From: Polyangium sp. 15x6
GTDB lineage: Bacteria > Myxococcota_A > Polyangia > Polyangiales > Polyangiaceae
Assembly: GCF_029960785.1 (NCBI RefSeq)
Contig: NZ_JASBQE010000078.1
Location: forward strand, 1-56,039
Reading direction: 5' to 3'
Length of the DNA: 56,039 nt
Position 1 is the stretch's first letter, and every line of letters starts with the position of its first letter. Made by a program: the position numbers and the translations under genes. The notes under the pieces were generated by a model. The model ran no database searches and was not told the origin of the DNA. It worked only from the letters and a program-made list of their open reading frames with translations. Below, piece after piece: positions 18,204-26,449 of the stretch.

Positions 18204-20165
18204 TCAAGCGCTGAATCGTGGATCGATCACGTCGTGCAGGAAGGCCCGCCATATCCGGCGATCGCGCTCGCCAATCCGCGCGCGTTCGTCGCCGTTCATG
18301 CCGTAGATGCCGCCGAAGCACTCGACGATGCTGGGACCCGCGAACGCGATGTGCCACTGGTGTCGCCAATCGACGAGAAAGCGATCGCCCACATCAGGCA
18401 GGCCGAAGCGCAGCCATTCCGAAAGCATCAGGCTCGCCGGCGCCGCGGGCTCCGCCGCGTCGTCATCCTCGTTCTCATCCTCGTTCTCATCCTCGTCCGC
18501 GTCCTCGTCCGCGTCGTCCTCGCCATGATACGTGATCTGGGCATCGAGCCCGCTGCGGACGAGCGCTTCGCGCAGCCACTCGCATAGCCGCCGGAACGCG
18601 AAGGCGTCGCCGTCGACAATCGCCCGGCTCGACGGGTTCCAGGCATCGACCCGCAGGATCTCGCAGATCCCGTCCACCCCGGGCGCGAGCAGGCCGACGA
18701 ACGCGCCGGCAAATGGGAAAGCGCGCCGGAGATCGTCCGCCAGCACGATTGCATAGGGGCCGACCTCGAACACGCCGAGCAGCCGCTCCGGGCCGATCCC
18801 ATCGCGGGCGCGCGCGAACGTCTCGGGGGCAGGCGCGCGCACGAGCGCCGCGGCTCGCGCGAGCGCATCGGAATCGAAGGGCGGCACGGGCAAAGGCGGC
18901 GGCGCCCCGTGCTCCACGCGCGCGGCGAACAGGTCGACCAGCGGGAAGTAGCCCGCCATTGCATACAGAAAGTCGTCCACGAGCTCGAAGGGTTCACGCC
19001 GGAGGTGCTCGACGACATGCACGTCGAGCCAAGCGCGCCATGTTGCCGCCATCGCCGCGAGATCCCGCTCGGTCGTCGCATCAGGGCCCGGTCGTGTCAG
19101 CGCCGCGCATTCGAGGCCGCCGAGCGGGAGGCCCGCGTGTGCCGCGTCGCCGGTGCTGCGATCGGTGAGCGTGAGCCCGACGCTGCTGCTGCCAAAGCCA
19201 CGCAAGCTGCGGTCCACCGCGAAGACGGTGGTGATCGCGAGCTCGAGGTCGCGGCCGGCGAGCGAGAACGCGTGGCGGTGCCCGCCGAGCAGCGCGGGAA
19301 GATGCTCCTCGCACCACGCCCAGAGCGAGCCTGGTCGCGGCGGCAGGATCGCCGCGGTGATGAGGTGCTCACAGGCCGTATACTCCGACAAACTCTCGAT
19401 ACCCTTCGCGTCGACCTCGGCGCAAAGCGTCGCAAACACGCGGGCGAAGCCTTCCCGAGCATCCGGCCCCGTCGGCACGTCGAGATACCGCCGCGCGAGC
19501 GAGTCGTTGCCGGAGCACGGCAAGCGCCAGCGATGGGTGCCGCCGTCGCGCTCGACCACGACGGTGAGCCCGGCGTCGACCCACCCGTGATGTGGGGTCA
19601 AGCGAATGAACCTGAGCCACGCGTCTTCGAACCGGAGCGTGGTGCCACCCTCACGCGCCGCGTGTCCCACGAGCCAGCCGCCGCCCTCGCAGAGCAGCGT
19701 CCACAGCGTGCCCTTCGGAAGCACCGGCCCCGGGAAATGGCGCAGCCAGTAGTCATTGAGCGCCTCGCCGAGCGCCTCCCACAGACCCTCGGCCCACAGG
19801 GGTAGCGGCAGTTTGTCCGCGAGCGCGCTGAGCTTCTCCCGGCGCTCGGCGTCGCGTGGATCTCGGGTGTAGTCGATCGTGATCGAGAGCCCGTCGGAAG
19901 CCTCCAGGTCAGGCGCGATCAGGTGCGCGTCGGCAAGCGCGAGCTCCCGAGCCGCGTCGCTCACGACGTCGACGACCGTGAGCACCTGCCATACCTGCAC
20001 CTGGTCGGATTCGGAGAGCTCGACCGAGATCGGCGTCCGCGTGCCGAGGACGCGGATCGCCGCGTCGCGGGCGATGGCGACGATCTCGTCGACGACCACC
20101 TCGCGCGTGAGCCCGCGGGTGCGCACGAGCTCGTCGATGAATGCTTGATGGGACGTGGGGTACAT
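18204..20165 (-). CDS. Hypothetical protein with NusA-N-terminal-domain-like start
   Basis: A 653-residue protein without signal peptide or membrane span. By eye the first 115 residues follow the NusA N-terminal domain: a helix like LVRTRGLTREVVVDEIVAIA, then ISVELSESDQVQVWQVLTVV, then ELALADAHLIAPDLEASDGL. In NusA the matching parts carry the V-E-I-D / R-TVVEEVED / I-LEEARKIDPDAEVGD pattern. The remaining 540 residues are not recognised. Near residues 552-568 there is an acidic run (DEDADEDENEDENEDDD) encoded by a 12-bp tandem repeat. None of the S1 or KH domains of NusA are apparent. It stands alone, divergent from the N-acetyltransferase gene. The function is unknown and the NusA-like reading needs a profile search. 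Confidence 0.8.
   Translation of the reverse strand: MYPTSHQAFIDELVRTRGLTREVVVDEIVAIARDAAIRVLGTRTPISVELSESDQVQVWQVLTVVDVVSDAARELALADAHLIAPDLEASDGLSITIDYTRDPRDAERREKLSALADKLPLPLWAEGLWEALGEALNDYWLRHFPGPVLPKGTLWTLLCEGGGWLVGHAAREGGTTLRFEDAWLRFIRLTPHHGWVDAGLTVVVERDGGTHRWRLPCSGNDSLARRYLDVPTGPDAREGFARVFATLCAEVDAKGIESLSEYTACEHLITAAILPPRPGSLWAWCEEHLPALLGGHRHAFSLAGRDLELAITTVFAVDRSLRGFGSSSVGLTLTDRSTGDAAHAGLPLGGLECAALTRPGPDATTERDLAAMAATWRAWLDVHVVEHLRREPFELVDDFLYAMAGYFPLVDLFAARVEHGAPPPLPVPPFDSDALARAAALVRAPAPETFARARDGIGPERLLGVFEVGPYAIVLADDLRRAFPFAGAFVGLLAPGVDGICEILRVDAWNPSSRAIVDGDAFAFRRLCEWLREALVRSGLDAQITYHGEDDADEDADEDENEDENEDDDAAEPAAPASLMLSEWLRFGLPDVGDRFLVDWRHQWHIAFAGPSIVECFGGIYGMNGDERARIGERDRRIWRAFLHDVIDPRFSA
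18463..18510. repeat. 12-bp tandem repeat coding for an acidic linker
   Basis: Four imperfect copies of a 12-mer (TCATCCTCGTTC type) in the minus-strand gene at 18204-20165. They encode repeating Glu/Asp/Asn residues. The length is a multiple of three, so copy-number change would lengthen or shorten the acidic linker without breaking the frame. Confidence 0.75.
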
Positions 20166-20271
20166 CGAGGGGCGATGCTACCGCCGGCGGCAGATGAGGT
20201 CCAGGTAGGCGCGCCGTCGATACGACTGGCCAGACCCTTCGAGGCCAATCACATTCCCCCGAGGAGACGAG

Positions 20272-21078
20272 ATGACCATCGACCTCGACGCGTACCTTCG
20301 ACGTATCGGCTTCGCGGGGCCGCGGGCGGCGACGCTCGACGCCCTGCGCGAGCTCATCCTCCGCCACACCGAAACCATCCCGTTCGAGAACCTGAACCCG
20401 CTCTTGGGGTGGCCGGTGCCGCTCGACCTTCCGGCGCTCGAGCAAAAGCTCGTCGAGGGGCGGCGAGGCGGCTATTGCTTCGAGCAGAACCGCCTCTTTC
20501 AGGCTGCGCTCGAGGCGCTCGGCTTTCGTGTCACGGCCCTCGCCGCGCGCGTGCTCTGGAATGCCACCGAGGACGCGATCACGCCGCGCAGCCACATGCT
20601 TCTGCGCGTCGACCTCGGCGACGAGCCGTACATCGTCGACGTCGGTTTCGGGGGACAAGTCCTCACAGGACCGCTACGTCTCGAGCTCGGCACGGAACAG
20701 CCGACTCCCCACGAACCCTTCCGGTTGCTCCAGAGGGAGGACGACATCCTGATGCAGTCGAGGATCGGCGAGAGCTGGAAGACGACCTATCGCTTTGACC
20801 TGAAACCACAGTACCCGGTCGACTTCGAGGTCTACAACTACTACCTGTCGACGCATCCGCGCTCGCATTTCCGCACCGGACTGATGGTGGCCCGGTCCGT
20901 CCCCGGTCGCCGCTACACGCTTCGAAACCGGCAATTCGCGGTTCACCGCCTCGGCGGCCCCACCGAGCGCCATACCCTGGAGAATGCCCAGGGCCTGAGG
21001 CGGACCCTGGAGCGCGATTTTTTGCTCGCCGTGCCCGACACGCCCGAGCTCGAAGCTGCCTTCGAGCGCCTGACGTAA
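20272..21078 (+). CDS. nat: Arylamine N-acetyltransferase
   Basis: A 268-residue acetyl-CoA-dependent N-acetyltransferase. The complete Cys-His-Asp triad is visible: Cys69 in RGGYCFEQN, His108 in SHMLLRV and Asp123 in IVDVGFGG. The family opening (DLDAYLRRIGF) and the PFENLNPLLG segment are present, and the length is normal. It transfers acetyl groups to arylamines or hydrazines, or acylates amines in natural-product pathways. GAGGAGACG just precedes the ATG. It stands alone between divergent and convergent neighbours, so its native substrate cannot be inferred. Confidence 0.96.
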   Translation: MTIDLDAYLRRIGFAGPRAATLDALRELILRHTETIPFENLNPLLGWPVPLDLPALEQKLVEGRRGGYCFEQNRLFQAALEALGFRVTALAARVLWNATEDAITPRSHMLLRVDLGDEPYIVDVGFGGQVLTGPLRLELGTEQPTPHEPFRLLQREDDILMQSRIGESWKTTYRFDLKPQYPVDFEVYNYYLSTHPRSHFRTGLMVARSVPGRRYTLRNRQFAVHRLGGPTERHTLENAQGLRRTLERDFLLAVPDTPELEAAFERLT

Positions 21079-21123
21079 TGGGCGTCGCGCGCGCTCCATC
21101 CCTGGGCAAACCGCTCCCGCGGC

Positions 21124-22620
21124 TCAGCCCATGGGATCCAGGAATCGTATCCGCATCTCGTCCTGCAGGACGTCCCGCGTCCGCCGGCCTGCGCCGCCCG
21201 TGCGCAGCGCCTCGACGCGTGGCCAGGCGAAAAGCCCCGCGACGGAATCCGCGTAGAACATCCCTCGCGGCGTGAGGTGCAGCGCGTCTGCGTCGAGCTT
21301 CGCGAGGCCGGCGGCCTCGATCGCCTCGATCTGCGCGCCGAAATGCTCGGCGAGGTCCACGCCGAAGAGGTCGCGGTACGTGGGGCGCGGAATGCGGAGC
21401 CGCGCGAGGCTACGCGTCGTGAAGAGCAGGCGGAGGTCCTCCTCGCCGTACGGAAAGTACAGATCGTGTGCTCCCCAGAAGGCCCCCTCCAAGGTCTTGC
21501 CACGCGCGAACTTCACGGCGCGCCGCTGCCCGAGATTCGTGAACGTCGAAATCGACAGCGGCCCGAAACCAATCGCGTCGTACCGTTCGGGGGTGAAGCT
21601 GTGCTCCTCGTAGACGAAGCGACGATCGGTCGCGTGGACATCGGCCCGCTCGAAATTGGTCAGCGTCGTCTGCACGTACCCGCGCTCGCGCAGCGCCTCG
21701 CGCACGGCGAGCCAGTTGTCGCAGGCCTGCTCGAGGGAAGGGAGCTCGGCGCGGACGGCCGGGTCCTCGGCCCAGGGGGTGCCCTGGCCCTCGGCGAGCA
21801 CCAGATGATAGACGCATATCTGATCGAATCCGAGCGCCGCGGCCTCGTCCACATCGGCCAGCATTTGCGTCAGGGGCTCGGACGGCAGGTTGATGAGGAA
21901 ATCGCCCGACACGGTGAGGCCGTCCCGGTGCGCCTTCTCGACGACGCGCCGGATGTCGCGCCGGCCGCCGAAATGGCGTCTCCCCATTCGATCGAGCATC
22001 GCCTCGTCGAACGTCTGCACGCCCATGCTGATGCGACGGTGCCGGGCCGGCATGTCGCGCAGCACCTCGAAGGGGCCCGGCAGGAGCGAGCGAAACAGGC
22101 TCGGGACACCCTCCAGGGTCACCTCGGCGCCGCGGAGATCGAGGTGGCGCCCGAGCGCCTCGACGATGTTCGCGAGATCGGTCTTCGGCGTGAGGTTCGC
22201 CGTCGCGCCGCCGAAATAAACGGCGTCGACGCGGCGCTCCGCGAGCTCTTTGTGTTCCAGGAAAAACGAGTCGATCCGGTCGGCCACCGCCTTTGCGGTC
22301 CGGCGGAGCAGGCCCTTGTCGTAACGATCGTGCGGGAACGTGCAGAATCCGCAGCCCTCGACCTGCGGATTGCATTGCGCGTGCGGCAGCACGCCGACGA
22401 GGATCGGGCGTGTGGGATCGAGCTCCACCCAAGGGGGCTCGATCTCCACAAAACCCGTCGTCAAGACCTCACCGTTCGCGCAGCGTTCGGCCCTCTCCCG
22501 CCTGCTTGGATGCGGCTCCACAGCAGGGCGCATGAGCGGCAGCATCGGATACCCCTGCAGCAGCCGGTGCCGCTGCGGCCCCGACATCCGTCGAGCGAGC
22601 TCGTCGTGCCACGATGTCAT
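21124..22620 (-). CDS. HemW/HemN-like radical SAM protein with CX6CX2C cluster motif
   Basis: A 498-residue radical SAM protein of the coproporphyrinogen III oxidase-like group. The cluster motif CNPQVEGCGFC is spaced CX6CX2C rather than the canonical CX3CX2C. Downstream follow VDAVYFGGATANL (the GGGTP-like strand), ISMGVQTFDEAMLDRMGR (family-typical SxGvQsf), SGDFLINLPSE, ICVYHLVLAEGQGTPW and ERYDAIGFGPLSIS. A C-terminal HemN_C-like winged region is present (LTPRGMFYADSVAGLF). The ATG at 22620 overlaps the stop of the PaiB-like gene (ATGA) and is preferred over the in-frame ATG at 22632. True coproporphyrinogen oxidase activity is doubtful; haem trafficking or methyltransfer is possible. Confidence 0.88.
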   Translation of the reverse strand: MTSWHDELARRMSGPQRHRLLQGYPMLPLMRPAVEPHPSRRERAERCANGEVLTTGFVEIEPPWVELDPTRPILVGVLPHAQCNPQVEGCGFCTFPHDRYDKGLLRRTAKAVADRIDSFFLEHKELAERRVDAVYFGGATANLTPKTDLANIVEALGRHLDLRGAEVTLEGVPSLFRSLLPGPFEVLRDMPARHRRISMGVQTFDEAMLDRMGRRHFGGRRDIRRVVEKAHRDGLTVSGDFLINLPSEPLTQMLADVDEAAALGFDQICVYHLVLAEGQGTPWAEDPAVRAELPSLEQACDNWLAVREALRERGYVQTTLTNFERADVHATDRRFVYEEHSFTPERYDAIGFGPLSISTFTNLGQRRAVKFARGKTLEGAFWGAHDLYFPYGEEDLRLLFTTRSLARLRIPRPTYRDLFGVDLAEHFGAQIEAIEAAGLAKLDADALHLTPRGMFYADSVAGLFAWPRVEALRTGGAGRRTRDVLQDEMRIRFLDPMG

Positions 22621-23231
22621 CGTTCCATCCATTCGAGCATCGCGAGATCGTCAGGGCCGCCGCGCTCCCGGAGTGCCCGGATCACCCGCGCACGGTCTTC
22701 CGGAGATCGATTCTGGCTCAATTTGAACTTGGCTTCCAGGCGCTCGATGGGGAGCGTGAGGCCGACGATCGCGTCGAGCAGGTCCTCGCGGACGTCGCTT
22801 TCGAGGGTTTCCATGCGCCATGGCTCGCTCGCGCCTCGCTCGTGGAAGGAGGAAAGATCGTCGAGCAAAGACGCGAGGCTCGCTCGATCCATGGGGGCTT
22901 CGAGGCGTCCCTGGGCGTGCACGACCATGTAGTTCCAGGTCGGGACCTGCTCGCGCGGGTGCTCGTACCAGCGGGCGGACACGTAGCCGTGGGGGCCGGA
23001 GAAAACGACCGTCGCAGGGCGGCCCGCGAGTTTCCAGATGGGGTTCGCTCGGGCGACATGGGCGCGCAAGCTGCCGTGCGGGCCCGCGTTGCGATCGAGG
23101 AGGAAGGGCAGATGCGCGATCTCCAGGGAGCCATCGCCGTGCGGGACGATGAGGGCGCCGAACGAGTGGGCCTCGATGAAGCCGTGGATCTCCGCGGGAC
23201 TGGTCGCTTGAAACGTTCTGGGGAGGTACAC
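22617..23231 (-). CDS. PaiB-like FMN-binding negative transcriptional regulator
   Basis: A 204-residue protein of the PAI2/PaiB family, a split-barrel flavin-binding fold related to pyridoxamine oxidases. Family marks are the start MYLPRTFQ, LPFLLDRNAGPHGSLRAHVARANP, VVFSGPHGYVSARWYEHP, VPTWNYMVVHAQG and KFKLSQNRSPEDRARV. In Bacillus the homologue reduces expression of sporulation and protease genes; in most bacteria the role is unknown. It is transcribed first and coupled by an ATGA overlap to the radical SAM gene, so the two probably work together. Confidence 0.93.
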   Translation of the reverse strand: MYLPRTFQATSPAEIHGFIEAHSFGALIVPHGDGSLEIAHLPFLLDRNAGPHGSLRAHVARANPIWKLAGRPATVVFSGPHGYVSARWYEHPREQVPTWNYMVVHAQGRLEAPMDRASLASLLDDLSSFHERGASEPWRMETLESDVREDLLDAIVGLTLPIERLEAKFKLSQNRSPEDRARVIRALRERGGPDDLAMLEWMER

Positions 23232-23273
23232 GCGGACGCAGGATAGCGGACGGCGCGGCGCGTGGTCGAGAGA

Positions 23274-24269
23274 TCACGCGGGTTCGGAGTCGAGCCCCCT
23301 GCACGCATCTGGACCATTCCGCAGCGCCATCCGCATGCCCACGCGATAGAGACGCTCTCGCAATGCGGCCGGCGCCAGCACCTCGACGCCGTCGCCCAGG
23401 CCCGTGAGCTGGTGCGTGGCCACGTCCTCGCTCTCCAGCAGGAGATCCACCGTCCGAAAGCCCTCCGCGTCCGGCGGCCCCGCGTCCTCCAGCATCCGGC
23501 GCACGGCGTCGTGCGGGACCACGTGCGGCAGGCCCTTCTGCGCGCCGGGCGACAGACGAACACGGCACGGGTAGGTCAAGAGCGATCGGTCGAACGCCGA
23601 CGACGATTCGGCCCACCACGCGGCAAGGTCGAAATCATCCGGCCGGACAAACGCATCCGCCCTCGCTTCGGCCTTGTGGATCCGGCTGATCCGGTAGGTC
23701 TTGATCGCCCGCCGATGCCGCGCGACCAGGTACCACGTGCCCGCCTTGAGGACGAGCCCGAGCGGGTCCACGCGACGACGGGCCGACCTCTCCCCGTGGC
23801 GCAGGTCGAGCCGACGACCTTCCCAGACGGCCTCGGCGACGGCTGGCAGCGCGTCGAGTTTTTCCCGGCGCGAAAACCACCCCGGCGCATCGAGCAGGAA
23901 TCGCTCCCGGATCCGGCCGGCACGGCCGCGCAGCTCCGCCGGCAGGGTCGCGTCGACCTTGGCCCGCGCCGTCGCGGCGACCGTGGCCAATCCGAGGTCG
24001 GCGACCGCCTGCGGCGCGCCGGACAAAAACAGAGCGCTCGCTTCCTCGGCGGTCAGGCCATCGAGGTGCGTACGCCAGCCCGGGGCCAGGCGAATCCCGC
24101 CGCCCGGGCCCGACTCGGTCCAGAGTGGAACCCCGGCCGCCAAAAGTGCCGTGATGTCCCGGTAGAGCGTGCGGACCGAGACCGAGAGCTCGTCCGCGAG
24201 CGCGGTCGCCGTGGCGTGCTTGCGTCGCTGGAGGATGAGGAGAAGCGCGAGAAGCCGGCTGGATCGCAC
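23274..24269 (-). CDS. HTH/WYL-domain transcriptional regulator, second copy
   Basis: A 331-residue regulator with an N-terminal winged helix (RLLALLLILQRRKHATATAL, then VSVRTLYRDITALLAAGVP), the GGGIRLAPGWRT wing segment and a WYL sensor domain (DPLGLVLKAGTWYLVARHR, YRISRIHKAEARADAF). The C-terminal extension carries the usual DLLLESEDVATHQLTGLGD region. It starts at GTG 24269; nearby ATGs are out of frame. The divergent DHFR-like gene begins 63 nt away with a perfect palindrome between them, so mutual control is likely. Confidence 0.93.
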   Translation of the reverse strand: MRSSRLLALLLILQRRKHATATALADELSVSVRTLYRDITALLAAGVPLWTESGPGGGIRLAPGWRTHLDGLTAEEASALFLSGAPQAVADLGLATVAATARAKVDATLPAELRGRAGRIRERFLLDAPGWFSRREKLDALPAVAEAVWEGRRLDLRHGERSARRRVDPLGLVLKAGTWYLVARHRRAIKTYRISRIHKAEARADAFVRPDDFDLAAWWAESSSAFDRSLLTYPCRVRLSPGAQKGLPHVVPHDAVRRMLEDAGPPDAEGFRTVDLLLESEDVATHQLTGLGDGVEVLAPAALRERLYRVGMRMALRNGPDACRGLDSEPA

Positions 24270-24292
24270 ACTCGCATCATGCCAGAAAAACG

Positions 24293-24309
24293 CTGACAGA
24301 AGGTGTCAG
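24293..24309. promoter_or_regulatory. Palindromic operator between WYL regulator and DHFR-like gene
   Basis: CTGACAGAAGGTGTCAG, a perfect 6-bp inverted repeat around a 5-bp spacer. It sits in the 63-nt divergent intergenic region, 23 nt before the DHFR-like start and 23 nt before the regulator's GTG. Repeats of this TGACA-N-TGTCA form are commonly found next to YafY-type regulators and serve as their operators. Confidence 0.7.
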
Positions 24310-24332
24310 GGATGTGCGGGTATCTTCCGCTC

Positions 24333-24875
24333 ATGACACGAACTCAATACTACGTGGCGGCCAGCATCGACGGGTACATCGCCGACGCCGAGGGGCGTCT
24401 CGGCTGGCTGTTTCAATTCAACGACGTCGAGGGCGTGGACCCGCATTACAAGGCCTTCCTCGCCGGGATCGGCGCGCTGGCGATGGGCGCCGCGACCTAC
24501 GAGTTCATCCTCGCCGAAGGCCTGAAAGCGTGGCCGTACGCCGGTCTACCGACCTGGGTGTTCACGCATCGCGCGCTGCCGGCCTTCGAGGGCGCGGACA
24601 TCCGGTTCACCTCCGAGGACGTGGGCATCGTGCACGAGCAGATGGCGCGCGCGGCCGAGGGGAAACACATCTGGCTCGTGGGCGGCGGCAACGTCGTCGC
24701 GCAGTTCGCGCGGCGAGGGCTCCTGGACGAGATTCTGCTCGGCGTCGCGCCCGTGGTGCTCGGCAGCGGGGCGCCGCTCCTGCCCGCCTCGATTCCAGGC
24801 CCGCTCGAGCTCCAGGGCATCACCCGCTTCGACCGCGGGTTCGTCGAGCTGCGATACACGATCCCACGCGTATAG
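24333..24875 (+). CDS. Dihydrofolate reductase family protein (RibD C-terminal-like)
   Basis: A 180-residue reductase-fold protein. Typical segments are YYVAASIDGYIAD at the N terminus, ALAMGAATYEFI, PTWVFTHRALP, HIWLVGGGNVVAQFARRGLLDEI with the NADPH-binding VGGG loop, and PVVLGSGAPLLP. These match the YwjB/YyaP group related to the RibD C-terminal domain rather than folate-pathway DHFR. The ATG at 24333 is the homology start. It is divergent from the WYL regulator and probably its target. Confidence 0.93.
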   Translation: MTRTQYYVAASIDGYIADAEGRLGWLFQFNDVEGVDPHYKAFLAGIGALAMGAATYEFILAEGLKAWPYAGLPTWVFTHRALPAFEGADIRFTSEDVGIVHEQMARAAEGKHIWLVGGGNVVAQFARRGLLDEILLGVAPVVLGSGAPLLPASIPGPLELQGITRFDRGFVELRYTIPRV

Positions 24876-24968
24876 TGCAGGGGGCGCCCCTCGGGCGGGT
24901 GGTACGGCGCGTTCCCAGTTCCGCCGTCTGTTTGCCCCCTCCCCGGGCAGGACGGTAGGTTCTCGGCC

Positions 24969-25628
24969 GTGCTCGCCCCCGAGCTGACCATCGCGCTGGT
25001 AGCGAAAGCCCTCGTGGGGGAGCGGCAGGCCGTGCGCGCGCTCGTGGACAGGCTCACGCCCGTGGTCCAGATGCGCGTCGCCAGGGCGCTCCGGCGGCGC
25101 CGGGGGGCGGCGCTCGGGCGGGATGTCCGGCAGGAGGTCGAGGACCTCACGCAGTCGGTGTTCCTCGCCATCTTCGCGAACGGCGGGCAGGCCCTGCGCA
25201 AGTGGGACCCCGCCCGCGGCTCTTCGCTCGAAGGCTTCGTCGGGCTGCTCGCCGATCACGAGATCGCCGCCATCCTGCGCAGCCGGCGGCGCAGCCCCTG
25301 GACCGAGGATCCGACCGCGGATGAGGATCTCGCCGAAGACGCGCCCCCGGGCGACGTCGGGCCCGAGCTCGAGACGCTCACCCGCGAGGCCTTGCGGACG
25401 GTCGTCGACCGCCTGCGCGAGCGCCTGAGCGACCGAGGCCTCGAGCTCTTTTTCCTGCTCTTCGTCGAGGAGCGGTCGACCGAGGAGGTCTGCGCGGACA
25501 CCGGCCTCACACCGGACGCGGTCTACGCGTGGCGCAGCCGGATCGGGAAGCTCGTCCGGCAGATCGCCGCCGAGATCGTGTCAGAAAACGAGGATCCGGA
25601 TCGTAGATCTCTGCGGAGGCCCCCCTGA
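24969..25628 (+). CDS. RNA polymerase sigma factor (sigma-70, ECF-like)
   Basis: A 219-residue sigma factor. Region 2 is recognisable in DLTQSVFLAIFANGGQALRKWDPARGSSLEGFVGLLADHEI and the following Arg-rich RSRRRSPW; region 4 lies in LELFFLLFVEERSTEEVCADTGLTPDAVYAWRSRIGKLV, with a helix-turn-helix. The linker is acidic (DPTADEDLAEDAPPGD). It starts at GTG 24969. Its stop overlaps the ATG of the anti-sigma-like gene (TGATG at 25626-25630), so the two are translated together. It is the obvious candidate to read the two-block motif found before the three downstream lipoprotein genes. Confidence 0.9.
   Translation: MLAPELTIALVAKALVGERQAVRALVDRLTPVVQMRVARALRRRRGAALGRDVRQEVEDLTQSVFLAIFANGGQALRKWDPARGSSLEGFVGLLADHEIAAILRSRRRSPWTEDPTADEDLAEDAPPGDVGPELETLTREALRTVVDRLRERLSDRGLELFFLLFVEERSTEEVCADTGLTPDAVYAWRSRIGKLVRQIAAEIVSENEDPDRRSLRRPP
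25577..25606 (+). promoter_or_regulatory. Possible internal promoter before the anti-sigma-like gene
   Basis: CGTGTCAGA-N13-GATCGTAG inside the last codons of the sigma gene, 22 nt before the next ATG. It keeps the TGTCAGA block, the exact 13-nt spacing and the TCGTA core of the motif at 29264, 29756 and 30398, but only 5 of 8 bases of the second block. It could give feedback expression of the anti-sigma and CHAT genes; chance similarity cannot be excluded. Confidence 0.35.
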
Positions 25629-26449
25629 TGACCACGGATGAGCTGCTGAAAGCCGTGGCGCAGGCTGCGCGCGAGGACGAGATCGACGACGATCCGCGCT
25701 GGTCCGCCCTGGCCGAGGGGAGCCTGCCCGAGCAAGATCGCGCGGCGCTCGAAGAGATCGCGCGGAGGTCGCCGCGGCACGAGGAGGCCTGGCACATGCT
25801 CAGGCCGCTCGATGAGAAGGCGCGCGCGCGGTTCACGGACGGGATCCTCGCGCAGATGGCAAAGGAGAAGGCCGCCGCCGAGGAGAGCCCCGCCCCGGCT
25901 CCACCGCCCCGCGAAGGCGCCCAGGTGATCCCGCTCCCGAAGAAACGCACGTGGGTGCCCGCGGTCGCCGCGCTGGCCGCCGCCGCGGCCGTCGCATTGC
26001 TCGTCGGGCTGCCCGCTCGCGGGCCCTCGAACGGGGACCCGCTTCCCGCCTACGAGGTCAGCCTTCTCGGCGGTGAGCACAGCACCCGCGCGGAGCCCGC
26101 GCCGACCGATCCGCGCCCGCCGCTCCGCCTCGGCCCGGGTTCGTCCCTGGAGATCGTGCTCCGCCCGGCCACGCCGGACCGGAAGCCGATCGCCGCGGGC
26201 GGCTTCTTGATCCAGGATGGACGCGCGCGTGTGTGGCCGATCCAGCCTGAAATCTCGCCCGATGGAGCCATCCGCGTCGCAGGGGAGCGGGAAACTTTGT
26301 TCCCCAACCTTTCCGCGGGTTCGTACGAGATCGTGATCGCCGTCGGCCGCGTCGGAGCGCTGCCCGAGGCCGACGCAGTGGTCCGCGGCGCGGAGGCGGA
26401 CGCGCGCGTGCGGCTGTTTCGCCAGGCGATCGTGCTCGTGGATCCATGA
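25628..26449 (+). CDS. Membrane-anchored anti-sigma-like protein
   Basis: A 273-residue single-span protein. The cytoplasmic part (about residues 1-105) is charged and helical (DPRWSALAEGSLPEQDRAAL, HEEAWHMLRPLDEKARARF) and lacks a zinc-binding HxxxCxxC motif. A hydrophobic span follows at about residues 108-128, then a beta-rich periplasmic domain (SLEIVLRPATP, FLIQDGRARVWPIQPE, LSAGSYEIVIAVGR). Position directly after a sigma gene, coupled by overlap, with this topology, is the standard mark of an anti-sigma factor. Its own stop overlaps the CHAT gene start (ATGA). The inhibitory role is inferred, not visible from a known anti-sigma motif. Confidence 0.8.
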   Translation: MTTDELLKAVAQAAREDEIDDDPRWSALAEGSLPEQDRAALEEIARRSPRHEEAWHMLRPLDEKARARFTDGILAQMAKEKAAAEESPAPAPPPREGAQVIPLPKKRTWVPAVAALAAAAAVALLVGLPARGPSNGDPLPAYEVSLLGGEHSTRAEPAPTDPRPPLRLGPGSSLEIVLRPATPDRKPIAAGGFLIQDGRARVWPIQPEISPDGAIRVAGERETLFPNLSAGSYEIVIAVGRVGALPEADAVVRGAEADARVRLFRQAIVLVDP

